Of a stretch of 34,482 nucleotides of DNA, positions 22,264-30,671 are shown piece after piece. Position 1 is the first letter of the stretch; the number at the start of each line of letters is the position of its first letter. The DNA comes from Oscillospiraceae bacterium. Lineage in GTDB: Bacteria; Bacillota; Clostridia; Oscillospirales; UBA929. Location: the NCBI GenBank assembly GCA_031254575.1, contig JAIRUE010000098.1:1-34482 (forward strand), read 5' to 3'. The notes below the pieces were generated by a model that was not told where the DNA came from, searched no databases, and worked only from the letters and a program-made list of their open reading frames with translations. A program made the position numbers and the translations under genes.

Positions 22264-23664
22264 ATGACATATGACGTTGCCGTTGTGGGAGGCGGGCCGG
22301 GAGGGTATGTCGCGGCCATCAGATGCGCCCGCCTGGGATTAAAAACAGTTCTGATCGAAAAGGATGCGGTCGGCGGCACATGCCTGAATAGGGGGTGCAT
22401 CCCGACAAAATCCCTGTTGCATAGCGCAAAGGTGTATCAAACCGTCAAAGACGCGGCGGCGTTCGGCGTATACGCCTCAGACGCCGGCTTTGATTACGCG
22501 AAAATCGCGTCGATCAAAGACGGTATCGTCGCCGGACTGCGAGGCGGTGTGGAATACCTTCTCAAAGAGGCCGGCATAAAGACGGTGGCGGGCCAGGGCA
22601 AATGTCTGGATGCACATACACTGCTGGTCGATAAGGCGGGAACGGTCAGTGCGGAGAACATGATCCTCGCCACTGGATCGGAGACCGCTCCCCTGTCCTT
22701 CCCCGGCCATGATCTGTCCGGCGTTCTTGATTCCGACGGCGCGCTGGCGCTGACAGAGTTTCCGAAATCGGCGGTTATCATCGGCGGGGGCGTGAGCGGG
22801 ATTGAGTTTGCTGCGGTTTTCAGAACATTCGGCGCGGAGGTAACAGTCATCGAAAAAGCGGACAGCATCCTGCCGGCCATAGACGCCGAGGTCTCGCAGA
22901 CCATGCTCGGGATAATGCGGAGGCAGGGCGTGAACATTTATACAAAGGCAGGCGTAAAGGGCATTGAAAAAAACGGGGGATTGACCTGTCATTACGCAAA
23001 AGACGGCAAAGAGCTTTCAGCCTCCGGGGATATCTGTATCATAGCGGCGGGACGAAAGCCGAATACGCACACGCTGGGACTTGAGGCAATCGGGGTAAAA
23101 ACCGACGGACGCGGCTATATAACGACAGACGATAAAATGCGCACAAACATCAAAAACATTTACGCCGTCGGCGATATTACGGGCGGGGCGCAGCTCGCCC
23201 ACGCGGCTTCGGCGCAGGGGATCGTGGCCGCGCACAACTGCGCGGGAGAGGAGCGTTGCATGTTGAGCTTCGCTATACCGTCCTGCGTTTATACAGACCC
23301 TGAGATTGCCTGTGTCGGGCTGACGGAAAGGCAGGCTGCGGAAAAGGGCTTGGATGTGCGCGTCGGTCATTTCAGCGTCGCCGCCAACGGAAAATGCCGT
23401 ATTATGAACGAACGGGACGGATTTGTTAAACTCATCGCCAAACGGGATACCGGCGAGATCCTGGGCGCGCATATGATATCGCCGGGAGCTTCCGACATGA
23501 TCGCGGAAATTTGCGCCGTGATGCGCTCGGAGGGGACGATTGAAGAACTCGCGGACACGATACACCCCCATCCCACGGTGAGTGAGATCGTAATGGAGGC
23601 CGCCGAAGACGCGTTCGATTTATCCTGCCATCAACCCGGAACCAAAGGAAACAGCATTCAATAA
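22264..23664 (+). CDS. lpdA: Dihydrolipoyl dehydrogenase E3
   Basis: This 466-residue flavoenzyme reoxidises the E2 dihydrolipoyl arm with NAD. It shows the FAD motif 'VVGGGPGGYVAAIR' at the N-terminus, the redox disulfide C40/C45 in 'GGTCLNRGCIPTKS', the NAD motif 'VIIGGGVSGIEFA', the second FAD segment 'IYAVGDITGGAQLAHAAS', and the catalytic His436 and Glu441 in 'HPHPTVSE'. There is no extra lipoyl domain. It begins eight bases after the E2 stop and completes the four-gene complex. Confidence 0.95.
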   Translation: MTYDVAVVGGGPGGYVAAIRCARLGLKTVLIEKDAVGGTCLNRGCIPTKSLLHSAKVYQTVKDAAAFGVYASDAGFDYAKIASIKDGIVAGLRGGVEYLLKEAGIKTVAGQGKCLDAHTLLVDKAGTVSAENMILATGSETAPLSFPGHDLSGVLDSDGALALTEFPKSAVIIGGGVSGIEFAAVFRTFGAEVTVIEKADSILPAIDAEVSQTMLGIMRRQGVNIYTKAGVKGIEKNGGLTCHYAKDGKELSASGDICIIAAGRKPNTHTLGLEAIGVKTDGRGYITTDDKMRTNIKNIYAVGDITGGAQLAHAASAQGIVAAHNCAGEERCMLSFAIPSCVYTDPEIACVGLTERQAAEKGLDVRVGHFSVAANGKCRIMNERDGFVKLIAKRDTGEILGAHMISPGASDMIAEICAVMRSEGTIEELADTIHPHPTVSEIVMEAAEDAFDLSCHQPGTKGNSIQ

Positions 23665-23677
23665 TCGGGAGGAAGAA

Positions 23678-25537
23678 ATGACGATGAACGAAGCCTGGAA
23701 AAAGGGAGACCCTATTGTCTATAAAAAGGAGAAGGCGGAACCTTTTGACTACATTCCGCCCGGAGGCCGCCGCCGTGAAGCTGTCGTGCCCGACACGATC
23801 GATCTGTCCGAGATGGCGCGCCTGTGCGTCAACGCCATGACGGAAGCCACCGATCCCGACGCCGATTATGAAATGTATTTTGAGCTGGGGATGAGAGGCA
23901 AAACCCCGGTCATGAGTCACAGCATGGCGGATATGTGCATCATGAAGTTTCAGGAGGGCCTCCCGCTGCTGCGGCTGATCTGCGGCTCCACGCAGAACGA
24001 GCATGTGGAACGGGCCTGGATGGAGACCACCCTCAAAGCGATCGGCGACGACGGCCATATCTACGAGTGTTTACAGGGGAAACCGTGGTGGCGCAACGGA
24101 AATGTGTATGACAGCGCGTCGGGAGGCGCGGCCGATTCAAATTTTACCATTGACCCCGCTTACTCGGGGCGTTTTCTGTCGGCCATGACGCTCTATTACA
24201 AACGCAGCGGCAATGAGATATGGAAAACGGCGGCTCTGAGACTTGTGGACGCGCTGATCGACTGTGCCGTGGACAAGGGCGACTACGCGTATTTCTCCCC
24301 CAGCCCGTATCTCTCCCTGAAAGGCAGCACGGAGGATTACGGCAGCGCTAGCCCACAGGTTGGAACGGAGGTGCGCCACCCGTTTTTGGGCTGCCTGCAC
24401 GTTTACCGTGAGTTTCAATACGCTCCGGCGCTCGCGTTCGCCGGAAAACTCCAGAACTATATGCTGGAGCGTATGGGTTGCGTAGGCGAGGACGGAAGGT
24501 TTTTGGGTTTCGCGTCGAGCAACATGATAGCCACCGGCAAATTTATGGGCACGGAAGCCCATTTCCACACCCATACCTCCATATTGCATTACGCGCTGGA
24601 ATACGCGCTGATTTCCGGCGACCACAAGTATTTGAGCAGGATCCTCAAGGGGTACGAATACGCGAAACGGAATGGGCAGACAACACTGGGGTATTTTTCC
24701 GAGTTTTTGCACAGCGCCGAGTTTGAGCACCATGAGGCCTGCGAGCTGGCGGATATGATCGCCATAGCCGTCAAGCTCTCCGACGCGGGGATTCGGGATT
24801 GCTGGAACGACGTGGATCTTTGGCTGCGCAATATGGGCGTTGAGGGCCAGTTGACGCCGGATAAGGCTTTTATGATAAACACGTACGCGGAGAAAAAGCC
24901 GGACGGCGCCCCGTGCGAGTGCGAATGCAGCTACGACCGACCGGTGGAGCGCAATATCGGCGCGTTCGCGGGCTGGGTGACGCCCAATGATTTTTTTGAT
25001 CCCGGCGGAGGCAGTCTCGTCATGCACTGCTGCACCGGCAATATGGCGCGCGCGCTTTACTACGCGTGGAAGTCGGCGGTCGCCTTCCGCGACGGAAAGC
25101 TGAAGGTCAATTTGCTGATGAATATGGAGACGCCCGACGCGGAGATCATAAGCTATATCCCTTACACCGGGCGGGTGGAGATCCGCCCGAAGAAAAGCGG
25201 GGAGCTCTGGCTGCGTCTCCCCGACTGGGCCCGCGCGGAAACGGCGGAGATCACCGTCAATGGGATTCCGCTTTCCGTCAAGGCCGAAGGGACGTATGTG
25301 GTCGTATCGGCGGCGGCGGGCGACGAGGTGATCCTGAATATGCCGATCACGGAGACAAAAACCGCTATTTTGGTGGAAAAACGGCGGTACACGATCACAC
25401 TGCGCGGCAACGACGTCGTGGATATCAAGCCCAGAGGGGATTTCTGCCCTCTCTTCAACAGGAGCCGCTACGGGGGAGGCGAGGCGGCATACAGAACAGT
25501 GACCCGTTTTGTTACGGACGAAGATATATATTGGTGA
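23678..25537 (+). CDS. GH127/DUF1680-like glycoside hydrolase (paralogue 2, cytoplasmic)
   Basis: The 619-residue protein is a distant paralogue of the one at 9115. The (alpha/alpha)-barrel part ends near residue 480 and the beta domain starts with 'YIPYTGRVEIRPKKSGELWL'. The predicted zinc and nucleophile site is intact: E353-x-C355 in 'HHEACELAD' and C451-C452 in 'HCCTGN'. An additional cysteine-rich 'CECECSYDR' lies between them. No signal peptide is present, so it should be cytoplasmic. It sits between the E1-E2-E3 genes and the cupin/transketolase genes with gaps of 13 and 12 bases, so it is part of the same pathway. Linkage specificity is unknown. Confidence 0.75.
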   Translation: MTMNEAWKKGDPIVYKKEKAEPFDYIPPGGRRREAVVPDTIDLSEMARLCVNAMTEATDPDADYEMYFELGMRGKTPVMSHSMADMCIMKFQEGLPLLRLICGSTQNEHVERAWMETTLKAIGDDGHIYECLQGKPWWRNGNVYDSASGGAADSNFTIDPAYSGRFLSAMTLYYKRSGNEIWKTAALRLVDALIDCAVDKGDYAYFSPSPYLSLKGSTEDYGSASPQVGTEVRHPFLGCLHVYREFQYAPALAFAGKLQNYMLERMGCVGEDGRFLGFASSNMIATGKFMGTEAHFHTHTSILHYALEYALISGDHKYLSRILKGYEYAKRNGQTTLGYFSEFLHSAEFEHHEACELADMIAIAVKLSDAGIRDCWNDVDLWLRNMGVEGQLTPDKAFMINTYAEKKPDGAPCECECSYDRPVERNIGAFAGWVTPNDFFDPGGGSLVMHCCTGNMARALYYAWKSAVAFRDGKLKVNLLMNMETPDAEIISYIPYTGRVEIRPKKSGELWLRLPDWARAETAEITVNGIPLSVKAEGTYVVVSAAAGDEVILNMPITETKTAILVEKRRYTITLRGNDVVDIKPRGDFCPLFNRSRYGGGEAAYRTVTRFVTDEDIYW

Positions 25538-25549
25538 GGAGGAATACGC

Positions 25550-25906
25550 GTGAATACCGTTAGGAAAAATCAGGCGGAATTGATGAAGCTGCCGCAAAGA
25601 GATGTTTGGTGCTTTATCGGGACTGAAAAGATGGATACCCCTGTGAAAAGCGATCATATTACCATGGGCATGACCGAGGTGCCCGCCCGCGTGGATATGA
25701 TCCCCCATACGCATGAGACGGAAGAGGAAATCGTCTTTATCATCGAGGGCACGGGGGAGGTGACGGTGGGCGGCGTCACGGAACCCCTTGAGCCGTTTAC
25801 GGCCGTAAAATTTCCCGTCGGCGTGGAGCATCAGGTGCGGAACACCGGCGGCGGGGTAATGAAATTTGTCTTCATGTTCAACCCGGCTTTCAGTTTTGGC
25901 AGATGA
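25550..25906 (+). CDS. Small cupin-domain protein
   Basis: The 118-residue protein is a single-domain cupin. Motif 1 is 'PHTHETEEEIVFIIEGTG' with the metal-binding His-x-His-x(4)-Glu, motif 2 'FPVGVEHQVRNTG' with the third histidine. Such cupins are metal-dependent isomerases, epimerases or dioxygenases, or small sugar binders; here a sugar isomerase-like role fits. The GTG start is supported by GAGGAGG (25536-25542), and the stop overlaps the transketolase start as ATGA, so the two are coupled. Confidence 0.85.
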   Translation: MNTVRKNQAELMKLPQRDVWCFIGTEKMDTPVKSDHITMGMTEVPARVDMIPHTHETEEEIVFIIEGTGEVTVGGVTEPLEPFTAVKFPVGVEHQVRNTGGGVMKFVFMFNPAFSFGR

Positions 25907-26739
25907 TTATGAAGAGCAGCGTTGCGGAACTGCGGGAGGCGGCAAGGTTAATCCGGCGCGATATCATCGACATCGCATATCTTGCCGAAGGCCCTTCGCA
26001 TCCCGGGCCGGCCCTTTCTATAGCGGATATCCTCGCCGCACTGTACTTCCGCGTGATGGATGCAGACCCGCGGAATCCCGGATGGGCGGAGCGCGACAGG
26101 CTGGTCCTGTCCAAAGGCCATGCTTGTCCGGCCGTCTACGCGGCGCTTGCCGGGCGGGGCTATTTTGACAGGGCGTGGCTTACGACCGTCCGGAGGCTTG
26201 GCAGCAGGCTTCAAGGCCATCCTGATATGAACAAGACGCCGGGAATAGATATCACCAGCGGCTCCCTTGGAAACGGCCTTTCGCTTGGTCTCGGCATAGC
26301 GCTCGCGCTCAGGCTTTTGAGAAAAAATTGCGGCGTATTTGTCATTCTCGGTGACGGGGAGCTGCAGGAGGGTATGATCTGGGAGGCCGTTATGGCGGCT
26401 TCCGCGCAGAAGGCGGACAACCTCACCGCTATCGTGGATTACAATCATTTTCAGAGCTGCGGCGGAACGGACGAGATCGTCCCCCTGGAGCCGATGAGGG
26501 CAAAATGGGAGTCGTTTAACTGGAATGTATTTGAAATTAACGGGCACGACATGGAGGAGATCGTCAGCCGCCTTGAGATGGCCAAGCGTTTCACAGGCCG
26601 TCCCACGGTCATCATCGCGCATACCGTCAAGGGCAAGGGCGTGAGTTTTATGGAAGCCGACAACTCGTGGCATCAGAGAATACCTTCAAAGGAGCAGTAT
26701 GATACGGCTATGCGTGAATTGGCGGGTGGCTCCGAATGA
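25903..26739 (+). CDS. Transketolase, N-terminal subunit
   Basis: The 278-residue protein is the thiamine-binding half of a split transketolase. Evidence: 'EGPSHPGPALSIADILAALY', the 'SKGHACPAVYAAL' segment, 'ITSGSLGNGLSLGLGIALA', and the thiamine motif GDG (150-152) followed by 'DYN'. It pairs with the next gene to transfer two-carbon units between sugar phosphates or related keto-sugars. It overlaps both neighbours by four bases (ATGA). Split transketolases in catabolic operons often have specialised substrates, for example apulose-4-phosphate, so housekeeping activity should not be assumed. An internal ATG at 25909 is an alternative start. Confidence 0.9.
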   Translation: MIMKSSVAELREAARLIRRDIIDIAYLAEGPSHPGPALSIADILAALYFRVMDADPRNPGWAERDRLVLSKGHACPAVYAALAGRGYFDRAWLTTVRRLGSRLQGHPDMNKTPGIDITSGSLGNGLSLGLGIALALRLLRKNCGVFVILGDGELQEGMIWEAVMAASAQKADNLTAIVDYNHFQSCGGTDEIVPLEPMRAKWESFNWNVFEINGHDMEEIVSRLEMAKRFTGRPTVIIAHTVKGKGVSFMEADNSWHQRIPSKEQYDTAMRELAGGSE

Positions 26740-27707
26740 TACAATATGATAAAATTTCAAGCAGAGACGCGTTCGGCAACGCGCTGCTGCGTATCGCTGA
26801 GGAGAACCCGCTGCTGGTCGGTATCGGCGCTGACACGACAAAATCCATGGGAATGCAGAAACTTTCCGAAAAGTATCCCGAAAGGGTCATCAATATCGGC
26901 ATTGCGGAGCAGAACATGACGGCGGTGGCGGCCGGTATGGCCGCGACGGGGTTTCAGGTATACGCCGCGTCCTACGCGCCGTTTTCCACGCTCCGGGCGG
27001 CCGAACAGGTGCGTACGTTTATAGCGTATCCCAATTTGGATGTCAAGATCGTCGGCGGTCTGGGCGGTCTTTCGGGGAATATCGAGGGAGTTACGCACCA
27101 GGGCTTGGAAGATGTCGCGGTCATGCGGTCTATTCCCAATATGACGGTGGTGATACCGGCGGACGCCGCGTCGACGGAGGTGATCACGGAGGAAATAGCG
27201 AGGATAAGAGGGCCTGTCTATCTGCGTTTGGGCCGCGGCGCTGTTGAAAAGGTATTTGACGCCGGTTACCGCTTTCAGATTGGCAAGGCGAACGTATTAA
27301 AAGCCGACGGAAGCGACGCCGCGATCATATGCAATGGCGCGGTGGTTGCCCGCGCGCTGCGCGCCGCGCAGCTCCTTGATGCAAACGGGGTTAAAGCGCG
27401 GGTCATTGAAATGCCCTGCGTAAAGCCGATTGACGCCGATGCTGTTGTGGAGTCGGCTGCGGCGACCGGGGCCGTTATAACAGTTGAGGAGCACAATATC
27501 ATAGGCGGTCTGGGAAGCGCTGTGGCGGAAGTTCTCGGCGGGCGGCGTCCCTCTCCTCTTTTGCGCATCGGCATAGAGGATATTTTCACGGAGTCGGCGC
27601 CTCATAACGACCTGCTCGATAGATACGGTTTCAGGCCGGAAGATATGGCGGCGAGGATAGGGCAATTTCTGTCATCTTTTAACAGTAAAAATGAGGAGGA
27701 GGCATAA
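26736..27707 (+). CDS. Transketolase, C-terminal subunit
   Basis: The 323-residue partner carries the pyrimidine-binding domain with the catalytic Glu58 in 'GIAEQNM', 'SYAPFSTLRAAEQVRTFIAY', and the C-terminal domain from about residue 190 with 'EEHNIIGGLGSAVAEVL'. It completes the split transketolase; its ATG overlaps the TGA of the N-terminal subunit, which assures equal synthesis. Confidence 0.92.
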   Translation: MIQYDKISSRDAFGNALLRIAEENPLLVGIGADTTKSMGMQKLSEKYPERVINIGIAEQNMTAVAAGMAATGFQVYAASYAPFSTLRAAEQVRTFIAYPNLDVKIVGGLGGLSGNIEGVTHQGLEDVAVMRSIPNMTVVIPADAASTEVITEEIARIRGPVYLRLGRGAVEKVFDAGYRFQIGKANVLKADGSDAAIICNGAVVARALRAAQLLDANGVKARVIEMPCVKPIDADAVVESAAATGAVITVEEHNIIGGLGSAVAEVLGGRRPSPLLRIGIEDIFTESAPHNDLLDRYGFRPEDMAARIGQFLSSFNSKNEEEA

Positions 27708-27711
27708 GCGT

Positions 27712-28698
27712 ATGAGTAAAAAAATAGCCATAACATTGGAGGACAGGGGTTCGGATTACGCGTTCATCATCAGATATGCCGCCGAAAAGGGCTTTGACTG
27801 TGTGTGGAGACCGCTGGAGGACCATAAGAACAGGATGGCCACGATCGACGCGCTCAAGGACTGTGACGCGGTCATCGCGGGCGGCTCAAAATTTGACAGG
27901 GAGACGCTGGACGCCCTCCGTCCCAAGTTAAAGATTATAGCTCGTTTTGGTATAGGCTATGAGCATGTGGACACCGCCTATGCCGCAAAGCTGGGTATTG
28001 CCGTGACCAACACGCCGGGCTGCATGTCCGGAGGAGTTGCCGACCTGGCGGTCAGCATGATACTGAACATTGGCCGCCAGCTCTCCCGGCTTGACAGCTC
28101 AATCAAGGCGGGCGGCTGGGACGCGAGGTTTATCGGGAATGAACTGGAAGGCAAAACGGTCGGCCTGGTGGGGTTCGGCAATATTGCGCAGAGGGTGGCG
28201 AAGTATTTAACGGGTTTTGACTGCCGGATACTGGCCTACGATGTTTATTTTAATGAAAACCACGGCCTGCCCAACGTCACGAGAGCGGATCTCGGCGCCA
28301 TCGCCCGGGAGAGCGATTATGTGAGCCTGCACCTGCCCATGAACCAGGACACCGCGGGGATGATAGGCAAAGATTTTTTTGCCGCGATGAAGCCGACGGC
28401 CTATCTGATCAATACCGCGCGCGGCGGCGTCGTTGTGGAGGCGGATATGATCGAGGCGCTGAAGAGCGGCCGTATCGCGGGCGCGGCGCTGGATGTCTTC
28501 GAGCATGAGCCGCTTGAGGCCGGCAGTGAGTTGAGAAAAATGCAAAACTGCATATTTACGCCGCATATCGCGTCGTTTACCTATGACACGGTCTCAAAAT
28601 CAGCGTTTCTGGCCATCGATAATATAGACGACCTCTTTGCGGGGAAAATTCCGCGAAACATCCTTAATCCCGAGTATATACATTTCGGAAAGAAGTGA
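27712..28698 (+). CDS. D-2-hydroxyacid dehydrogenase (phosphoglycerate dehydrogenase-like)
   Basis: The 328-residue NAD-dependent dehydrogenase has the Rossmann motif 'VGLVGFGNIAQRVAKYL' and the catalytic triad Arg237 ('NTARGG'), Glu266 ('FEHEP') and His285 ('TPHIAS'). It lacks the C-terminal regulatory domains of biosynthetic SerA, so it is probably catabolic: interconversion of a 2-hydroxyacid and 2-oxoacid. In this pathway it could supply or remove the 2-oxoacid used by the aldolase or the E1 complex (inference). ATG 27712 follows a GAGGAGGAGG site inside the end of the transketolase gene. Confidence 0.9.
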   Translation: MSKKIAITLEDRGSDYAFIIRYAAEKGFDCVWRPLEDHKNRMATIDALKDCDAVIAGGSKFDRETLDALRPKLKIIARFGIGYEHVDTAYAAKLGIAVTNTPGCMSGGVADLAVSMILNIGRQLSRLDSSIKAGGWDARFIGNELEGKTVGLVGFGNIAQRVAKYLTGFDCRILAYDVYFNENHGLPNVTRADLGAIARESDYVSLHLPMNQDTAGMIGKDFFAAMKPTAYLINTARGGVVVEADMIEALKSGRIAGAALDVFEHEPLEAGSELRKMQNCIFTPHIASFTYDTVSKSAFLAIDNIDDLFAGKIPRNILNPEYIHFGKK

Positions 28699-28706
28699 TC
28701 GGCGGT

Positions 28707-29726
28707 ATGCGGGCATTTAGAATCAACAAACCGAACGAATATGGCATGACGGATGTTCCGACGCCTGAAACCATGGATGACGAATTGCTGCTCAAAGTGG
28801 GCGCGGCCGCGATCTGCCATTCGGACATTGACGCGCTCTGCGGCCTGCGCAAGCATATGATCCGCTACCCGAATATTCTGGGGCATGAATTTGCCGGAAC
28901 GGTCGTTGAGGCCGGGCGAGGCGTACGGTCGTTCAAACCGGGGGATACCGTGGCGATGGAATGTATGATCGGCTGCGGAGAATGCGCGCCCTGTCACCTG
29001 AGGACCATCCATTGCGAACACTATTCGGAGCTTGGCTTTTTGCGCGACGGCGCTTTTGCGGAATATGTCGCGGTCCCAGCCCGCAACGCGCACAAGTTCA
29101 CGGGGATGTCCATGGAGTTTGCGGCTACGGCGGAGTGCGCGGGCAACGGGTATGCCGCCGTCGACGCCGCCGATATAAAGCCTGGGGAACGCGTTATGAT
29201 CATCGGCCCCGGGCCTATCGGACTCTATGCGCTGCAATTCGCCAGGCTAAAGCATCCGTCACAGCTTATCATGGTTGGAACGCGCGAGGAACGGCTCAAG
29301 TTTGCCCGCCCGTTCGCGACGCATACCATTAACATCCGGGAGGGAGACGCGCTCGGCGCGTTGATGGAGATCACCGCAGGCAACGGCGCGGACGTCGTGC
29401 TGCAGTGCGCGACGACAAACTCCGCTTTTACGCTGGCATTTGACGGTGCGGGCAAAAACGCGCGCATCATCATTGAGGGCTTTGGCGACAGCGAAGCCGG
29501 GGTCAGCCTCCGGATGGATCAGTTCATTAAAAAGACACTGACCGTAAAAGGATTAGGAGGGATGAATTCCGAACAGTTTGAATACGTGCTCCGGCTGATG
29601 CGGATGGGTGTGATCGATCCCTCCAAACTCATTACGCACACGTTCGCTCTTGAAAATATCATTGACGGCTTTAATCTTCTCAGAGATCATACCGGGGACG
29701 CTGTAAAAGTAATCATCAAACCGTAA
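28707..29726 (+). CDS. Zinc-dependent medium-chain alcohol dehydrogenase
   Basis: The 339-residue enzyme has the catalytic zinc ligands C37 ('ICHSD') and H60-E61 ('GHEFAG'), and the structural zinc cysteines C90, C93, C96 and C103 ('CGECAPCHLRTIHC'). The NAD site is in 'VMIIGPGPIGLYALQFA'. Related enzymes oxidise polyols such as sorbitol, threonine or galactitol. It may act on a polyol or on the aldehyde released by the aldolase next door. The start is uncertain: GTG 28695 overlaps the previous stop as GTGA, while ATG 28707 fits the family N-terminus ('MRAFRINKP'). Confidence 0.88.
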   Translation: MRAFRINKPNEYGMTDVPTPETMDDELLLKVGAAAICHSDIDALCGLRKHMIRYPNILGHEFAGTVVEAGRGVRSFKPGDTVAMECMIGCGECAPCHLRTIHCEHYSELGFLRDGAFAEYVAVPARNAHKFTGMSMEFAATAECAGNGYAAVDAADIKPGERVMIIGPGPIGLYALQFARLKHPSQLIMVGTREERLKFARPFATHTINIREGDALGALMEITAGNGADVVLQCATTNSAFTLAFDGAGKNARIIIEGFGDSEAGVSLRMDQFIKKTLTVKGLGGMNSEQFEYVLRLMRMGVIDPSKLITHTFALENIIDGFNLLRDHTGDAVKVIIKP

Positions 29727-29745
29727 GGGAAAGGACAGATTCTGA

Positions 29746-30519
29746 ATGAACAAATCAACGGAACTTCTCAGGCGTATGAAAAGCAACGATCTGGTGATCG
29801 GCACTCACGTCAATCTGGCGGACTTGTCTATCGCCGAGCAGATGGGTGTTTTGGGTTTTGATTTTGTCTGGATCGAGGGTGAACATTCCCCTCTGGACAA
29901 GCAGACCATTCTGGGGCATATAATAGCCGCCAGGGCCGGGGGCGCGGCGTCATTCGTACGCATACCGTGGAACGACCCGGTACTGGCCAAGCCCATTCTG
30001 GAGATGGGGCCCGACGGGATAATCTTCCCGTTCATCCGCACGGCGGACGAGGCGCGCGCGGCTGTGGCCGCCTGCCGGTACCCGCCCAAGGGCATACGCG
30101 GCTTTGGGCCGCGCCGGGCCAACAGTTACGGCACGCAGCCGGCCGCCGAGTACCTTGAAGGCGTTGACGCCTCCTTCCTAAGAATCATGCAGATCGAGCA
30201 CATTGACGCGGTGAACAACCTGGCGGAGATCCTCGCGGTGGACGGCGTGGATACTATTGTGGTGGGGCCAAACGACCTTTCAGGTTCCATCGGGCTGCTC
30301 GGCCAGACGAGGCATCCCGATGTCATGGCGCTGATGGATAAGATCGGGGAGGTATGCGCCGCCGCGAAGGTCCCCTTCGGCGTTTCCATGGGCGTGGACG
30401 AGGTTTCTCTCGCCGACTGGGTGCGCAGGGGCGCGGCGTGGATCGGCGCGGGCAATGACGTGGGCTATATCGCGCAGGCTGGCTCCGACGCGATCAAATT
30501 GATAAAAAGTCTGGCATAG
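29746..30519 (+). CDS. HpcH/HpaI family 2-oxoacid aldolase
   Basis: The 257-residue TIM-barrel enzyme is a class II pyruvate-type aldolase. Motifs: 'DFVWIEGEHSPLD' (about 38-50), 'GIRGFGPRRANSYG', the metal-binding Glu151 in 'MQIEHIDAVNN' and Asp177 in 'VGPNDLSGSIG'. Such enzymes cleave 2-keto-3-deoxy acids (such as 2-keto-3-deoxyrhamnonate or hydroxyheptenedioate) to pyruvate and an aldehyde. As the last gene of the operon it is a good candidate for the carbon-carbon cleavage step, with pyruvate feeding the E1-E2-E3 complex and the aldehyde the zinc dehydrogenase. Confidence 0.92.
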   Translation: MNKSTELLRRMKSNDLVIGTHVNLADLSIAEQMGVLGFDFVWIEGEHSPLDKQTILGHIIAARAGGAASFVRIPWNDPVLAKPILEMGPDGIIFPFIRTADEARAAVAACRYPPKGIRGFGPRRANSYGTQPAAEYLEGVDASFLRIMQIEHIDAVNNLAEILAVDGVDTIVVGPNDLSGSIGLLGQTRHPDVMALMDKIGEVCAAAKVPFGVSMGVDEVSLADWVRRGAAWIGAGNDVGYIAQAGSDAIKLIKSLA

Positions 30520-30594
30520 GCTCCGGTATATTAACTAAGCGTTTCAGAGTTCAGGCGAATTATCTCCCGCACCGTAAACTGTGGGTATGCTCAG

Positions 30595-30630
30595 CGGCGG
30601 AAATGGATCTTTAGGATTCCATTTCCGCCG
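30595..30630. terminator. Hairpin between convergent operons, likely terminator
   Basis: CGGCGGAAATGGA (30595-30607) and its exact complement (30618-30630) form a 13-bp stem with a ten-base loop. It is followed by 'CCATTTGCCGCTTTG', a poor T-tract, so termination may be moderate or factor-assisted. It is the only strong structure between the end of the main operon (30519) and the end of the convergent lipoprotein operon (30672). Confidence 0.55.
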
Positions 30631-30671
30631 CCATTTGCCGCTTTGTTTACGCCTTACGTGTCAGAAGCGTC

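Noticed and set aside
24137..25831. Long antisense open frame (564 codons) on the minus strand
   Set aside because: It lies opposite paralogue 2 and the cupin, has an Arg/His-rich composition typical of GC-rich antisense frames, and lacks recognisable domains.
25903..27707. DXS or a second E1 for the split transketolase pair
   Set aside because: The N-terminal motifs match transketolase N-terminal subunits, and a separate E1 pair is already present at 18977-20931.
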